Assembly: GCA_964523725.1 (NCBI GenBank)
Contig: CAZGAU010000003.1
Location: forward strand, 16,731 to 80,730
Reading direction: 5' to 3'
Length of the DNA: 64,000 nucleotides
Origin: JADJNW01 sp964523725
GTDB taxonomy: Bacteria; Bacteroidota; Bacteroidia; Chitinophagales; Saprospiraceae
Positions within the stretch are counted from its first letter, which is position 1; each line of letters opens with the position of its first letter. The position numbers were made by a program, and so were the translations under genes. Under the pieces are notes generated by a model, which saw only the letters and a program-made list of their open reading frames with translations, had not been told where the DNA came from and did no database searches. Shown here in pieces: positions 42,916-50,216 of the stretch.

Positions 42916-43659
42916 ATGATATACCAGGTTTTAAAAAAATTAGTGAAAAAATTATTCCCCAAAAAATTCCTTATTACACAGGAGGCTCTTATCCGGCAAG
43001 CTTTAGCCTGGTTTTATAAAGGAAATGAATATACTTGTAATATTTGTAATATCAATCTCGCTAATTTTATAAAACTGGAAAATGGCGACTTGCTTTGCCC
43101 GGCTTGCGGTAGCTTGCCGCGCAATCGCCGGCTTTGGCAGGTACTAAATAATGATGTAATGTTACAGGGTAAAGTGCTCGATTTTTCCCCTTCGCGTTGT
43201 TTGTACAGGAAAATGAAAGCTCAGCCCGGAATCGATTATGTAAGCTCGGATTTTGCCGGCGAATTTTTAGCTGATGTGCAATATAATATTACAAATATTC
43301 CGGAATCACATAATGAATTCGATCTTATTATATGTTTTCATGTATTGGAACACGTCGAACAAGACACACAAGCCATGCGTGAATTGTTCCGGGTTTTAAA
43401 ACCGGGCGGTAAATGCCTGATTCAAACGCCTTTTAAAGAAGGCGATATTTATGAAAATCAATCTGTTCAAACACCTGAAGCCCGGCTCCAGCATTTCGGA
43501 CAGGAAGACCACGTGCGAATTTATTCTGTTTCCGGTTTGAAAAAACGCCTGGAACAAGCTGGTTTTCAAGTAAATATCGACAGATATCAACCTGATAAGG
43601 AAAATCGCTTTGGTTTAAAAAGTGAAGAAATAATTCTTATTGCTACAAAGCCACATTAA
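42916..43659 (+). CDS. SAM-dependent methyltransferase with N-terminal zinc ribbon
   Basis: A 247-residue protein. Residues about 36-65 form a Cys4 zinc ribbon (CNICNINL and LLCPACGSLPRNRRL), followed by a class I methyltransferase domain with VLDFSPSRCLYRKM (motif I region) and FDLIICFHVLEHVEQD (motif IV), and a late LKPGGKCLIQTPF. This arrangement resembles other Bacteroidota zinc-ribbon methyltransferases whose substrates are unknown, often near glycan genes. Its last 17 bp overlap the convergent decarboxylase. Confidence 0.85.
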   Translation: MIYQVLKKLVKKLFPKKFLITQEALIRQALAWFYKGNEYTCNICNINLANFIKLENGDLLCPACGSLPRNRRLWQVLNNDVMLQGKVLDFSPSRCLYRKMKAQPGIDYVSSDFAGEFLADVQYNITNIPESHNEFDLIICFHVLEHVEQDTQAMRELFRVLKPGGKCLIQTPFKEGDIYENQSVQTPEARLQHFGQEDHVRIYSVSGLKKRLEQAGFQVNIDRYQPDKENRFGLKSEEIILIATKPH

Positions 43660-45127
43660 TTTCCCGGCTCACTTCCTGCCCAATTCGCACCACGCCCGCT
43701 GCTAATGCCTGAAAATCAGTCTTTTGGCTGCGGTGATTGACATTGGCCACGCGGATCGCGTAATTGCCGTTCAGCATCGTGTACGATGGCGCGGCGACGC
43801 CCTCTTCGTGCAGGCGCATCAGGATTTCTTTATTCAAAACATTTAGTTGTTCCTGACTTAAATGCCCGGGATTGTAACGAAAACAAGTAATATTCATCGT
43901 CACCGGGGCGAGCAGTTCGAGCGAAGATGCTTGATTTACAAGGTCTCCTAGATAAAATGCCTGGGCAATATTCTGGCGAATCAGCCGGGCGAATTTGGCG
44001 ATGCCATGCTCTTTGAATGACATCCAGACCTTCAGGGCTTTAAATCCACGCGAGAGTTCCATGCCGTAATTACTTAGCGGATCGGGCCCGGCGGAGAGCC
44101 CGCGCTCGTGCTTGAGTAAATAATTCGGCTGCATGGCAAAGGAATCGCGGTGCACCTGCGCATTTTTAATCAGCACACAACCCACCTCGTACGGCAGATA
44201 CAACCACTTATGCAAATCGAAAGCCACGCTGTCGGCTTCTTCCATGGCTCTTAGAGAATCCTGGAATTCCGGAGCTAATTTTGCCAGAGCGCCAAACGCG
44301 CCGTCCACATGAAACCAGAGCTTTTCTTCTTTACAAACTTGTAATATTTCGTCGAGCGGATCGATTGCGCCGGTGTTCACCGTGCCGGCATTGCCCACAA
44401 TGCAAAACGGGATTTTTCCGGCGGCTTTATCCTCGGCGATCATCTGACGTAATTTCGTAATATCTATCTGAAAATCAGCATTGACGGGCACTTTGCGCAG
44501 CGCATCCGCTCCCAGACCGGCGACTTCCACCGCCTTTTGCTGACAACTATGCGTTTCACTTGAAGCATACAATACCAACTGCCCCGGCAGCGCCCGAACG
44601 CCCTCCTTGCGGATGCGCTCGTCAAAAGCATTGCGCGCTACCAGAATCCCGGTGATATTGGCAATCGAGCCGCCGCTCACCAGCAAGCCGCTCGCGCTCA
44701 TCGGAAAGCCCAGCATTTCCTTGCACCAGTCAATCACTTGATTTTCAACGTACATCGCGGCGTGGTCGCCGATGCCAAGATTCGGATTCATCCCGGCCGC
44801 CAGCATTTCCGCCAGCATCGCGAAGGGCGTACCCGTTCCCTGCACCCAAGCCCAAAAACGCGGATGCACATTGCCCTTATTATATGGCAGAATATGGGTT
44901 CTAAATTCCTGATAAATCTGTTCGATGGGTTCCGCCATTTGCGGCAAGCCTTTATGCATATGGGTTTTAGAGGATTCGCTTGGCTCCGTCCACACCGGGC
45001 GCTCGCCAATGGTGCGCAAGTACTCCATCATATCGTCCACCATCTGGTAGCCGAGTTGTTTCATTTGGTTCCAGTCGTTCGGGTCGAGATTTTCTTCCTG
45101 GTCGAGGATTTCTTTGAAATTCAACAT
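43643..45127 (-). CDS. Pyridoxal-dependent decarboxylase, group II (aromatic amino acid type)
   Basis: The ATG at 45127 (MLNFKEILDQEENLDPNDWN) gives 494 residues. The N-terminal helix pair (MKQLGYQMVDDMMEYLRTI), GMNPNLGIGDHAAMYVENQV, the HVDGAFG Asp that contacts the pyridine nitrogen, and SVAFDLHKWLYLPYEVGCVL (PLP lysine) fit aromatic-L-amino-acid/tyrosine decarboxylases. An upstream in-frame ATG at 45256 overlaps the neighbouring DUF1203 gene and lacks support. Substrate (Tyr, Trp, Phe or others) cannot be told from sequence alone. Confidence 0.9.
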   Translation of the reverse strand: MLNFKEILDQEENLDPNDWNQMKQLGYQMVDDMMEYLRTIGERPVWTEPSESSKTHMHKGLPQMAEPIEQIYQEFRTHILPYNKGNVHPRFWAWVQGTGTPFAMLAEMLAAGMNPNLGIGDHAAMYVENQVIDWCKEMLGFPMSASGLLVSGGSIANITGILVARNAFDERIRKEGVRALPGQLVLYASSETHSCQQKAVEVAGLGADALRKVPVNADFQIDITKLRQMIAEDKAAGKIPFCIVGNAGTVNTGAIDPLDEILQVCKEEKLWFHVDGAFGALAKLAPEFQDSLRAMEEADSVAFDLHKWLYLPYEVGCVLIKNAQVHRDSFAMQPNYLLKHERGLSAGPDPLSNYGMELSRGFKALKVWMSFKEHGIAKFARLIRQNIAQAFYLGDLVNQASSLELLAPVTMNITCFRYNPGHLSQEQLNVLNKEILMRLHEEGVAAPSYTMLNGNYAIRVANVNHRSQKTDFQALAAGVVRIGQEVSREINVAL

Positions 45128-45222
45128 CTTCTTGATTTTAATTTTTGGCAAAGTTAGCCATTTGCAAGCAAGCAGCACAGATGCAGATTTGAAAAATCCG
45201 GGGAGAACAGATTGGAAAACGC

Positions 45223-45705
45223 TTAATTCGCTCTTTTCACCGCCGCGATAAAGCACTGCACCTCGGCATTGCGGATATGGATTGTTTCAATCGACTGATT
45301 TTCAAATAATTGCCCGATTATTGTTTCTGCATCCTGTTCGCCGACTTGCTTGGCCGCGATCATCCGGCCTTCTTTATTATAGGCACGCAATACCAATGGA
45401 ATAGGGAGTCGCCCGTTCTTTACATCCGCCGGAAAATTATTTACTTCTTTATACGGGGTGCATGCATGCGCGTGAATATACACCGGACCCACTTCATTAT
45501 ACGGATTATCGCTACCCACCGGCGCGTAGGAAAACAACAGGCGTTCCTCGCCGGGCTGCGTTTGCCGGAGGCAGGAACGACAAGGCCCGGAGCCAAGCTC
45601 ACCGGCGATGCTTTTCTCTACCGCGTGTCCGAAATCATCCTGCATGGTTTGCCGGATCCGGTCGGAATATTCTTTTGGAATGGGTAAATATTGGAAGTTA
45701 TTCAT
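45223..45705 (-). CDS. DUF1203 domain-containing protein
   Basis: The ATG at 45705 (MNNFQYLPIPKEYSDRIRQT) gives 160 residues and places a promoter with the correct spacing directly upstream. The DUF1203 pattern is present: PCRSCLRQTQPGEERLLFSY, YNEVGPVYIHAHACTPY and late VQCFIAAV. The conserved Cys pairs (GPCRSCLR) suggest metal binding, but no function is known. An element identical over 33 bp to the one before the Ada-like gene precedes it, so it may belong to an alkylation-response regulon. Confidence 0.8.
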   Translation of the reverse strand: MNNFQYLPIPKEYSDRIRQTMQDDFGHAVEKSIAGELGSGPCRSCLRQTQPGEERLLFSYAPVGSDNPYNEVGPVYIHAHACTPYKEVNNFPADVKNGRLPIPLVLRAYNKEGRMIAAKQVGEQDAETIIGQLFENQSIETIHIRNAEVQCFIAAVKRAN

Positions 45706-45737
45706 AAATTTGATAATTAATGTTTTGTGTTTTATTA

Positions 45738-45768
45738 CAAAGGTAAGATCAAATAGCACCTGCTACAA
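45738..45768 (-). promoter_or_regulatory. Promoter of the DUF1203 gene
   Basis: Read on the minus strand: TTG (45766-45768), a 20-bp spacer, then TACCTTTG (45738-45745), a full match to TAnnTTTG. It lies 33 bp before the ATG at 45705. The Ada-like gene has the same TTG-N20-TAnnTTTG layout joined to the same upstream element. Confidence 0.7.
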
Positions 45769-45811
45769 CCCGATTGTTGCGGAAGTGGGGAATGTGTTGT
45801 AAATTGGAGAT
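45764..45811 (-). promoter_or_regulatory. Shared upstream element, copy 1 (before DUF1203)
   Basis: 45764-45796 is identical to 48056-48088 over 33 bp, and similarity continues to about 45811. On the minus strand the element lies directly upstream of, and overlaps, the -33 TTG. It contains two TTCCnCA half-sites about 9 bp apart (TTCCCCAC TTCCGCAA), the geometry AraC-type proteins use. Confidence 0.8.
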
Positions 45812-45929
45812 GGAGAAGGATATTGTAAATGAAAAAACAGGGTAAGAAATGAGAGAATTTGAATTGCTGATCAGAAATCTTAAATTTGTTATGAATGATC
45901 AATCGTTTGATAAATAAATATTGGTAGAT

Positions 45930-46511
45930 ATGAAGAGCTCAGCACAAAAAATACCAGAATCATTGATATATGAGATGGTACAAGGGAAACCAATCTATTA
46001 TAAAGGATATAAGGATTATCTAAAAGGGGAGAAACAATTAGAGCAACTAATGGGAAGCAGCAAGTTTCAGGCATTTTTAGTAACAGAATTAATATTTCTG
46101 ATAAGAACCTTTTTAGGTAATGATTATTTCATTTTTTCAAATGAAATCGGGCTTCAGTTTTCAAAGAACTCCTGGAGAGCAGCAGATATCGCCATTATAA
46201 AGAAAAGTGAAAGTGAAAAAATTGATGATAAATACTTAAGTACGCCACCGGAATATGTAATAGAAATTGATACCAAAGCGGATTTAAAAGAAATTGAAAA
46301 CCCATTGGGATATTATCAGGAAAAGACCGAAGATTTAATAAAATTCGGCGTCAAGAAAGTTATATGGATATTTACAGATACCCAAAAAATCATGATCGCA
46401 GAAAAGGGTAATAAGAAATGGGAGATAATGGATTGGGATCAAGATGTTGAATTTGTTAAAGGATTGATTATTAATATCAAACAAATACTGATTGAAAATA
46501 ATTTGGAATAA
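45930..46511 (+). CDS. Uma2 family (PD-(D/E)xK) nuclease-like protein
   Basis: The ATG at 45930 gives 193 residues. The Uma2/DUF820 core is visible: SSKFQAFLVTELIFLIRTFL, then WRAADIAIIKKSE (metal-binding Asp), PEYVIEIDTKADLKE (E-x-K pair) and the FGVKKVIWIFTDTQ closing strand. The family has the restriction-endonuclease fold; members are abundant in Cyanobacteria and some Bacteroidota with no proven role. It opens an accessory block and is AT-richer than the metabolic genes on either side. Confidence 0.78.
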   Translation: MKSSAQKIPESLIYEMVQGKPIYYKGYKDYLKGEKQLEQLMGSSKFQAFLVTELIFLIRTFLGNDYFIFSNEIGLQFSKNSWRAADIAIIKKSESEKIDDKYLSTPPEYVIEIDTKADLKEIENPLGYYQEKTEDLIKFGVKKVIWIFTDTQKIMIAEKGNKKWEIMDWDQDVEFVKGLIINIKQILIENNLE

Positions 46512-46616
46512 AGGCGGAGTTTCCAGAGGATATTACGATGAGCAATCGGATCATGCCGAATCCTCTTTGAGAGACTCGAAGGAGACGTAATATTATATTT
46601 ATATTATGTTTTAGAA

Positions 46617-47129
46617 ATGAGAATTAATTACAGAGAGTTTATTCCACCGGAAGAATTGGCAACCAAGGATGTAAAGTCCTGGAGCAAATATGAAGCAAAA
46701 AAATATTTTGAATGGTTTTTAAAGGAAAAAGAAAACCGAATTCTTTTATTTAAGACATTCATAAATGGAGCTAATGAATTCGAAGATTTATTGAAGGAAA
46801 CCTTTCTTCTTTTTCTTCAAAACGGCTTCATTGTTGGCAAAAAAGGGGATTGCGTATTAACCAACTTAGGATATGCATTAGCTGCTGACTTTGGAATTTA
46901 TTTGGGAGAAATTATCATTAATAAAAGAGAAGATTTAAACTGGAAACTAGTTAAAGTTCCTAAGAGTGATCCTTGTTATAATCTCCCAGTTATATCTGGA
47001 TACACCTCAAAACCTGATTATTTTGATCCTGTTGGGATTTCAATTACAAATTGGAATCAAATTCTTAATGAAAAAGAGGACTTAGCATTTTTTATTGAGC
47101 TACTTGAGTATTCACTAAAAAAACCGTGA
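46617..47129 (+). CDS. Hypothetical protein
   Basis: A 170-residue soluble protein beginning MRINYREFIPPEELATKDVK. A middle helix (ANEFEDLLKETFLLFLQNGF) is followed by ALAADFGIYLGEIIINKRED and LNWKLVKV, a helix then strand W pattern seen in immunity-type or DUF3806-like small domains, but no family is recognised with confidence. It is AT-rich relative to neighbours. Start chosen at the first ATG after the Uma2 stop, 105 bp away. The following gene is convergent. Confidence 0.6.
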   Translation: MRINYREFIPPEELATKDVKSWSKYEAKKYFEWFLKEKENRILLFKTFINGANEFEDLLKETFLLFLQNGFIVGKKGDCVLTNLGYALAADFGIYLGEIIINKREDLNWKLVKVPKSDPCYNLPVISGYTSKPDYFDPVGISITNWNQILNEKEDLAFFIELLEYSLKKP

Positions 47130-47169
47130 AGTTTGTCGAGTCTCTGCCGGTACTCAACGATGAGTAATC

Positions 47170-48015
47170 CTAATCGGCGGTACTCCGCGCCATTTCCCAG
47201 CCAACAATCGCTTTTTTCCGCGTGCTGCCCCAGTGATATTCGCCGAGTTTGCCTTCCTTGCGGATCACGCGATGGCAGGGGATGAGGTAAGCAACAGGAT
47301 TGTCGCCGACCGCCGAGCCGACCGCCCGCGAGGCGCCGGGCTGCCCGATTTCCTGAGCAATCTGACCATAAGTCGTCACCGCGCCGAAAGGCACGCGCAG
47401 CAAGGCTTCCCAGACTTTTACCTGGAATTTGGTGCCACGCACCAGCAATTGAAAACGCCTCTGCTCCCCAGGATTGTCAGTAAAAATAAGTCGGGTGAAA
47501 TCTATCGCAACCTGTTGATCTGGAACCAGTTGTGCGTTGCGCCAGTTTTGCCGGAAAGCCTGCAACGCCGCGTCTTTTGTATCCTCGGTGACAAATTCCA
47601 AACCACAGATGCCGCGCCCGGTCGTTGCCACAAAGCAAGTGCCGAAAGGCGTATCGGCGTAGCCGTAACGAATGCTCAAACCCTCGCCGCCGCTGCGGTA
47701 TTCGTGAGGCGTGACCGCCTCGAGCGTAACAAACAAGTCGTACACCCGCGACTGGCTCGACAAGCCCGCAAGGTTGGCCGCTTCAATCAGATTGGGCGTT
47801 TCGGCGAGTTTATTTTTCAAAAAATCGGTGGTCAGGAACTGCAAAAATTTCTTGGGGCTGATGCCCGCCCATTCGGTGAACATCCGCTGAAAATGATACG
47901 GACTCAGATGCACCTGCGCCGCTACGTCGTCCAGATTAGGCTGCTCGGTAAAATGCTCCGACAAATATTGGATCGCCTGCTCGATACGCTGATAATTAAT
48001 CGTTTCGGTGGTCAT
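47170..48015 (-). CDS. Ada-like protein: AraC-type HTH fused to O6-alkylguanine-DNA methyltransferase
   Basis: The ATG at 48015 gives 281 residues and sits just downstream of a well-spaced promoter; an upstream ATG at 48111 would be transcribed only from elsewhere. Residues about 10-105 form an AraC HTH domain (LDDVAAQVHLSPYHFQRMF, VTPHEYRSGG), about 112-190 a methyltransferase N-terminal domain, and about 190-281 the catalytic domain with Cys247 in PCHRV and RAVGSAVGDNP. The zinc phosphotriester domain of E. coli Ada is missing, so activation must differ. It probably transfers O6-methyl groups irreversibly to Cys247 and acts as a regulator. Confidence 0.92.
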   Translation of the reverse strand: MTTETINYQRIEQAIQYLSEHFTEQPNLDDVAAQVHLSPYHFQRMFTEWAGISPKKFLQFLTTDFLKNKLAETPNLIEAANLAGLSSQSRVYDLFVTLEAVTPHEYRSGGEGLSIRYGYADTPFGTCFVATTGRGICGLEFVTEDTKDAALQAFRQNWRNAQLVPDQQVAIDFTRLIFTDNPGEQRRFQLLVRGTKFQVKVWEALLRVPFGAVTTYGQIAQEIGQPGASRAVGSAVGDNPVAYLIPCHRVIRKEGKLGEYHWGSTRKKAIVGWEMARSTAD

Positions 48016-48029
48016 TGTCTTTTTTATTG

Positions 48030-48060
48030 CAAAAGTACAGGCAAGTTTGCCCGGATACAA
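48030..48060 (-). promoter_or_regulatory. Promoter of the ada-like gene
   Basis: On the minus strand, TTG (48058-48060), a 20-bp spacer and TACTTTTG (48030-48037) match Bacteroidota -33/-7 boxes, with the ATG at 48015 only about 15 bp downstream. The leader is therefore very short. Confidence 0.7.
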
Positions 48061-48103
48061 CCCGATTGTTGCGGAAGTGGGGAATGTGGCGTAAATTTGG
48101 AGG
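48056..48103 (-). promoter_or_regulatory. Shared upstream element, copy 2 (before ada-like gene)
   Basis: 48056-48088 is identical to 45764-45796 and similarity extends to 48103. Its -33-proximal end overlaps the TTG of the ada-like promoter. An autoregulatory site for the AraC-type domain of the same gene is the simplest reading. Confidence 0.8.
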
Positions 48104-48158
48104 ATACTCAAATGAAACCAAAGAAAATAATTTTACGTTACCCAAAAAAAGAAATAAT

Positions 48159-48383
48159 ATGAGCGAATTCGAGATACGACAATCCATCAGGCAAGCCATC
48201 GATGATATGACCTTGGCCCAACAAATGAAATTATTGGAATTCATCAATGCTATGCTGGCTAAGCCAAAGCAGGAAAAAGGTGCTGGAATATTACAATTTG
48301 CTGGTATATTTGATAAAAAAGATACTCGTGAATTTCAATCCGCATTAGAAGATTGCCGAAAAATAGACGAAAGTGAGTGGTAA
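48159..48383 (+). CDS. Putative antitoxin (VapB-like position)
   Basis: A 74-residue protein starting MSEFEIRQSIRQAIDDMTLA. It consists of helices and an acidic C-terminus (FDKKDTREFQSALEDC), and its stop overlaps the start of the PIN toxin by 11 bp. No classic DNA-binding fold is evident, but it resembles the short antitoxins (DUF2281-like) that precede PIN genes. Proposed to neutralise the toxin; it may repress the pair. Confidence 0.72.
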   Translation: MSEFEIRQSIRQAIDDMTLAQQMKLLEFINAMLAKPKQEKGAGILQFAGIFDKKDTREFQSALEDCRKIDESEW

Positions 48384-48762
48384 TTATTTGCTTGATTCCA
48401 ATATTATTATCGCATTATTTGATGGAGAAAAATCCATTATAAATTCTATAAAAAATGCGGATGAAATATTCCTTCCTTCCATTGTGATTGGTGAATTGTA
48501 TTATGGCGCCTATAACTCTGGTCGGGTTGATAAAAATATTGAGCGGATTGACCAATTGAGAACTAATACACCTGTGCTGGATTGCGATGATTTTACTGCT
48601 AAATTTTATGGACAAATTAAAAAGAACCTAAAAGACAAAGGGCAACCCATACCCGAAAATGATATTTGGATTGCGGCAATCGCTTTTCAATATGGATTAA
48701 CCCTGGTGTCCAGAGATCAGCATTTCAAGAAGATAGATAATCTTGCGCTTGAGGAATGGTGA
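48373..48762 (+). CDS. VapC-like PIN domain toxin
   Basis: A 129-residue PIN protein with a GTG start at 48373. Acidic residues follow the VapC order: Asp in YLLDSNIIIALFDG, Glu in SIVIGELYYGAYNS, the acid in PENDIWIAAIAFQYGL and Asp in LVSRDQHFKKID. VapC toxins cleave specific tRNAs or rRNA; target unknown. This is a second PIN pair in the window, distinct from the one at 16086. Confidence 0.88.
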   Translation: MSGNYLLDSNIIIALFDGEKSIINSIKNADEIFLPSIVIGELYYGAYNSGRVDKNIERIDQLRTNTPVLDCDDFTAKFYGQIKKNLKDKGQPIPENDIWIAAIAFQYGLTLVSRDQHFKKIDNLALEEW

Positions 48763-48851
48763 AAATTCCAGGTTTTTATTGAAGAGCAGGATAATGAAGT
48801 AAATAAAAGAGTGTAAGGTTTTGAGTGATTTGAAGCCTATAATGTACCCTT

Positions 48852-49178
48852 ATGAAATGGAAAATTGCTTTCTTGGTTTCACTCTTTATAAACCTCTTAT
48901 TAGTTCTTGGGGCTGCATATATTATACTTATAAACACAATGACCTCAGGGCATTGTTATGATAATTTAATAATTATTTCCGAGGACTTAAATAACATTTC
49001 AAATGCAATTGAAAATAAAGCCCATACTATTGAAGAATTTGATAAAGAGCTTAAAAAACTGAATACAGGTCATTGGTTGGATAAGGAAAACATGATTATA
49101 CAATTACAAATAGTGAGTCTTTTTTTTGATAATGAAGGGAATTTTAATAAAATTGAAACAGGCTATTCGAATAATTGA
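48852..49178 (+). CDS. Small single-pass membrane protein
   Basis: A 108-residue protein with one N-terminal transmembrane segment (IAFLVSLFINLLLVLGAAYIILIN) and a mostly helical acidic remainder (NLIIISEDLNNISNAIENK). No family recognised. It lies between the PIN toxin and the GNAT gene, ending 6 bp before the latter, so co-transcription is possible. Confidence 0.55.
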   Translation: MKWKIAFLVSLFINLLLVLGAAYIILINTMTSGHCYDNLIIISEDLNNISNAIENKAHTIEEFDKELKKLNTGHWLDKENMIIQLQIVSLFFDNEGNFNKIETGYSNN

Positions 49179-49184
49179 ACAACC

Positions 49185-49622
49185 ATGATCCGCCCCTACA
49201 CTCCCGAAGACAAGCCGCAACTCATCGCGTTGCTGCAACTAAATGTTCCGCAATATTTCGCGGCGAGCGAAGTAAATGATTTTGTTGAATATTTAGATAA
49301 ACATCTGGAAGATTATTATGTGATAGAGCTTGATGGTCAGATCGTTGGTTCGGGCGGGATCAATTACTTCCCGGAGGAGCGGCAGGCGCGGATTTCCTGG
49401 GATATCGTTCACCCCGACTGGCAGGGCCAGGGCCTGGGGCGGCAATTGATGCGCTTCCGCATCGACCGGATTAAAGAAAATCATGATATCGATGTAATAA
49501 TCGTGCGTACCACGCAGCTGGTGCATTCTTTTTATGCCAGAATGGGCTTTGAGCTGGAGCGGGTGGAGCCGGATTTCTGGGCGCCGGGATTTGATCTGTA
49601 TCAGATGAGGATGATGTGTTGA
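49185..49622 (+). CDS. GNAT family N-acetyltransferase
   Basis: A 145-residue single-domain GNAT. The acetyl-CoA loop is WQGQGLGRQLM within DIVHPDWQGQG, followed by RTTQLVHSFYARMGFEL. Length and layout match small RimI/YjcF-type acetyltransferases. Substrate unknown. The start overlaps nothing; the preceding gene ends 6 bp earlier. Confidence 0.88.
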   Translation: MIRPYTPEDKPQLIALLQLNVPQYFAASEVNDFVEYLDKHLEDYYVIELDGQIVGSGGINYFPEERQARISWDIVHPDWQGQGLGRQLMRFRIDRIKENHDIDVIIVRTTQLVHSFYARMGFELERVEPDFWAPGFDLYQMRMMC

Positions 49623-49701
49623 TATGCTGATTTGTTTATATGTAATTGGTTGATAATGTTTTATGTATAGATTATTGATTGAATTATAATAAGTGTATCA
49701 T

Positions 49702-50085
49702 ATGAAAACAGCGCATTCGAGTTTCAAAAACATAGACGAATACATCGCTCAATTCCCGGAGGAAGTGCAGGTGATTTTGGAAAAAATCCGAGCGACCATC
49801 CGGGCTGCAGCACCCGAAGCGGAAGAAACCATTAATTATCAAATGCCTACCTTCAAGCTGTACGGAAATCTGGTGCATTTTGCTGCCTATAAAAATCATA
49901 TCGGATTTTATCCTGCACCTTCGGGTATCGCGGCATTTCAAAAGGAATTATCGGCATACAAAGGCGCTAAGGGCTCGGTGCAATTTCCACTGAATCAGCC
50001 GGTTCCGTATGATTTAATTCGGGATATTACACTTTTCAGAGTGCTGGAAAACCAGGCTAAAGCTGCCGCGAAAAAGCAAAAGTAA
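49702..50085 (+). CDS. DUF1801 (YdhG/iron chaperone-like) protein
   Basis: The ATG at 49702 gives 127 residues. The DUF1801 pattern is visible: NIDEYIAQFPEEVQVILEKI, then IRAAAPEAEETINYQMPTFK, LVHFAAYKNHIGFYPAPSG and ARINYPLN-like VQFPLNQPVPYDLI. The fold is described for YdhG and Bacillus frataxin-like proteins; function in Bacteroidota is not known. Confidence 0.87.
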   Translation: MKTAHSSFKNIDEYIAQFPEEVQVILEKIRATIRAAAPEAEETINYQMPTFKLYGNLVHFAAYKNHIGFYPAPSGIAAFQKELSAYKGAKGSVQFPLNQPVPYDLIRDITLFRVLENQAKAAAKKQK

Positions 50086-50216
50086 ATGTTTTTAAATTTC
50101 CTGTTTGGGATTTTATTTACATTTTTCATTGGATAGAAATGCTATTTATTCAATTGAATAATTTCCTTTTCTTCCCAAAAACTCCTTATTTTACTTGCCA
50201 TGCTAAAATACGCGAT

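Noticed and set aside
45128..45256. N-terminal extension of the group II decarboxylase overlapping DUF1203
   Set aside because: The extension would overlap the DUF1203 3' end and has no family similarity; the ATG at 45127 fits the usual N-terminus of this family.
46571..47145. AGAGACTCG at 46571-46579 and its complement CGAGTCTCT at 47137-47145 flanking the ORF at 46617
   Set aside because: Nine-base match with no extension and weakly similar neighbourhoods; it could be chance, so it was not treated as a flanking inverted repeat of a mobile element.
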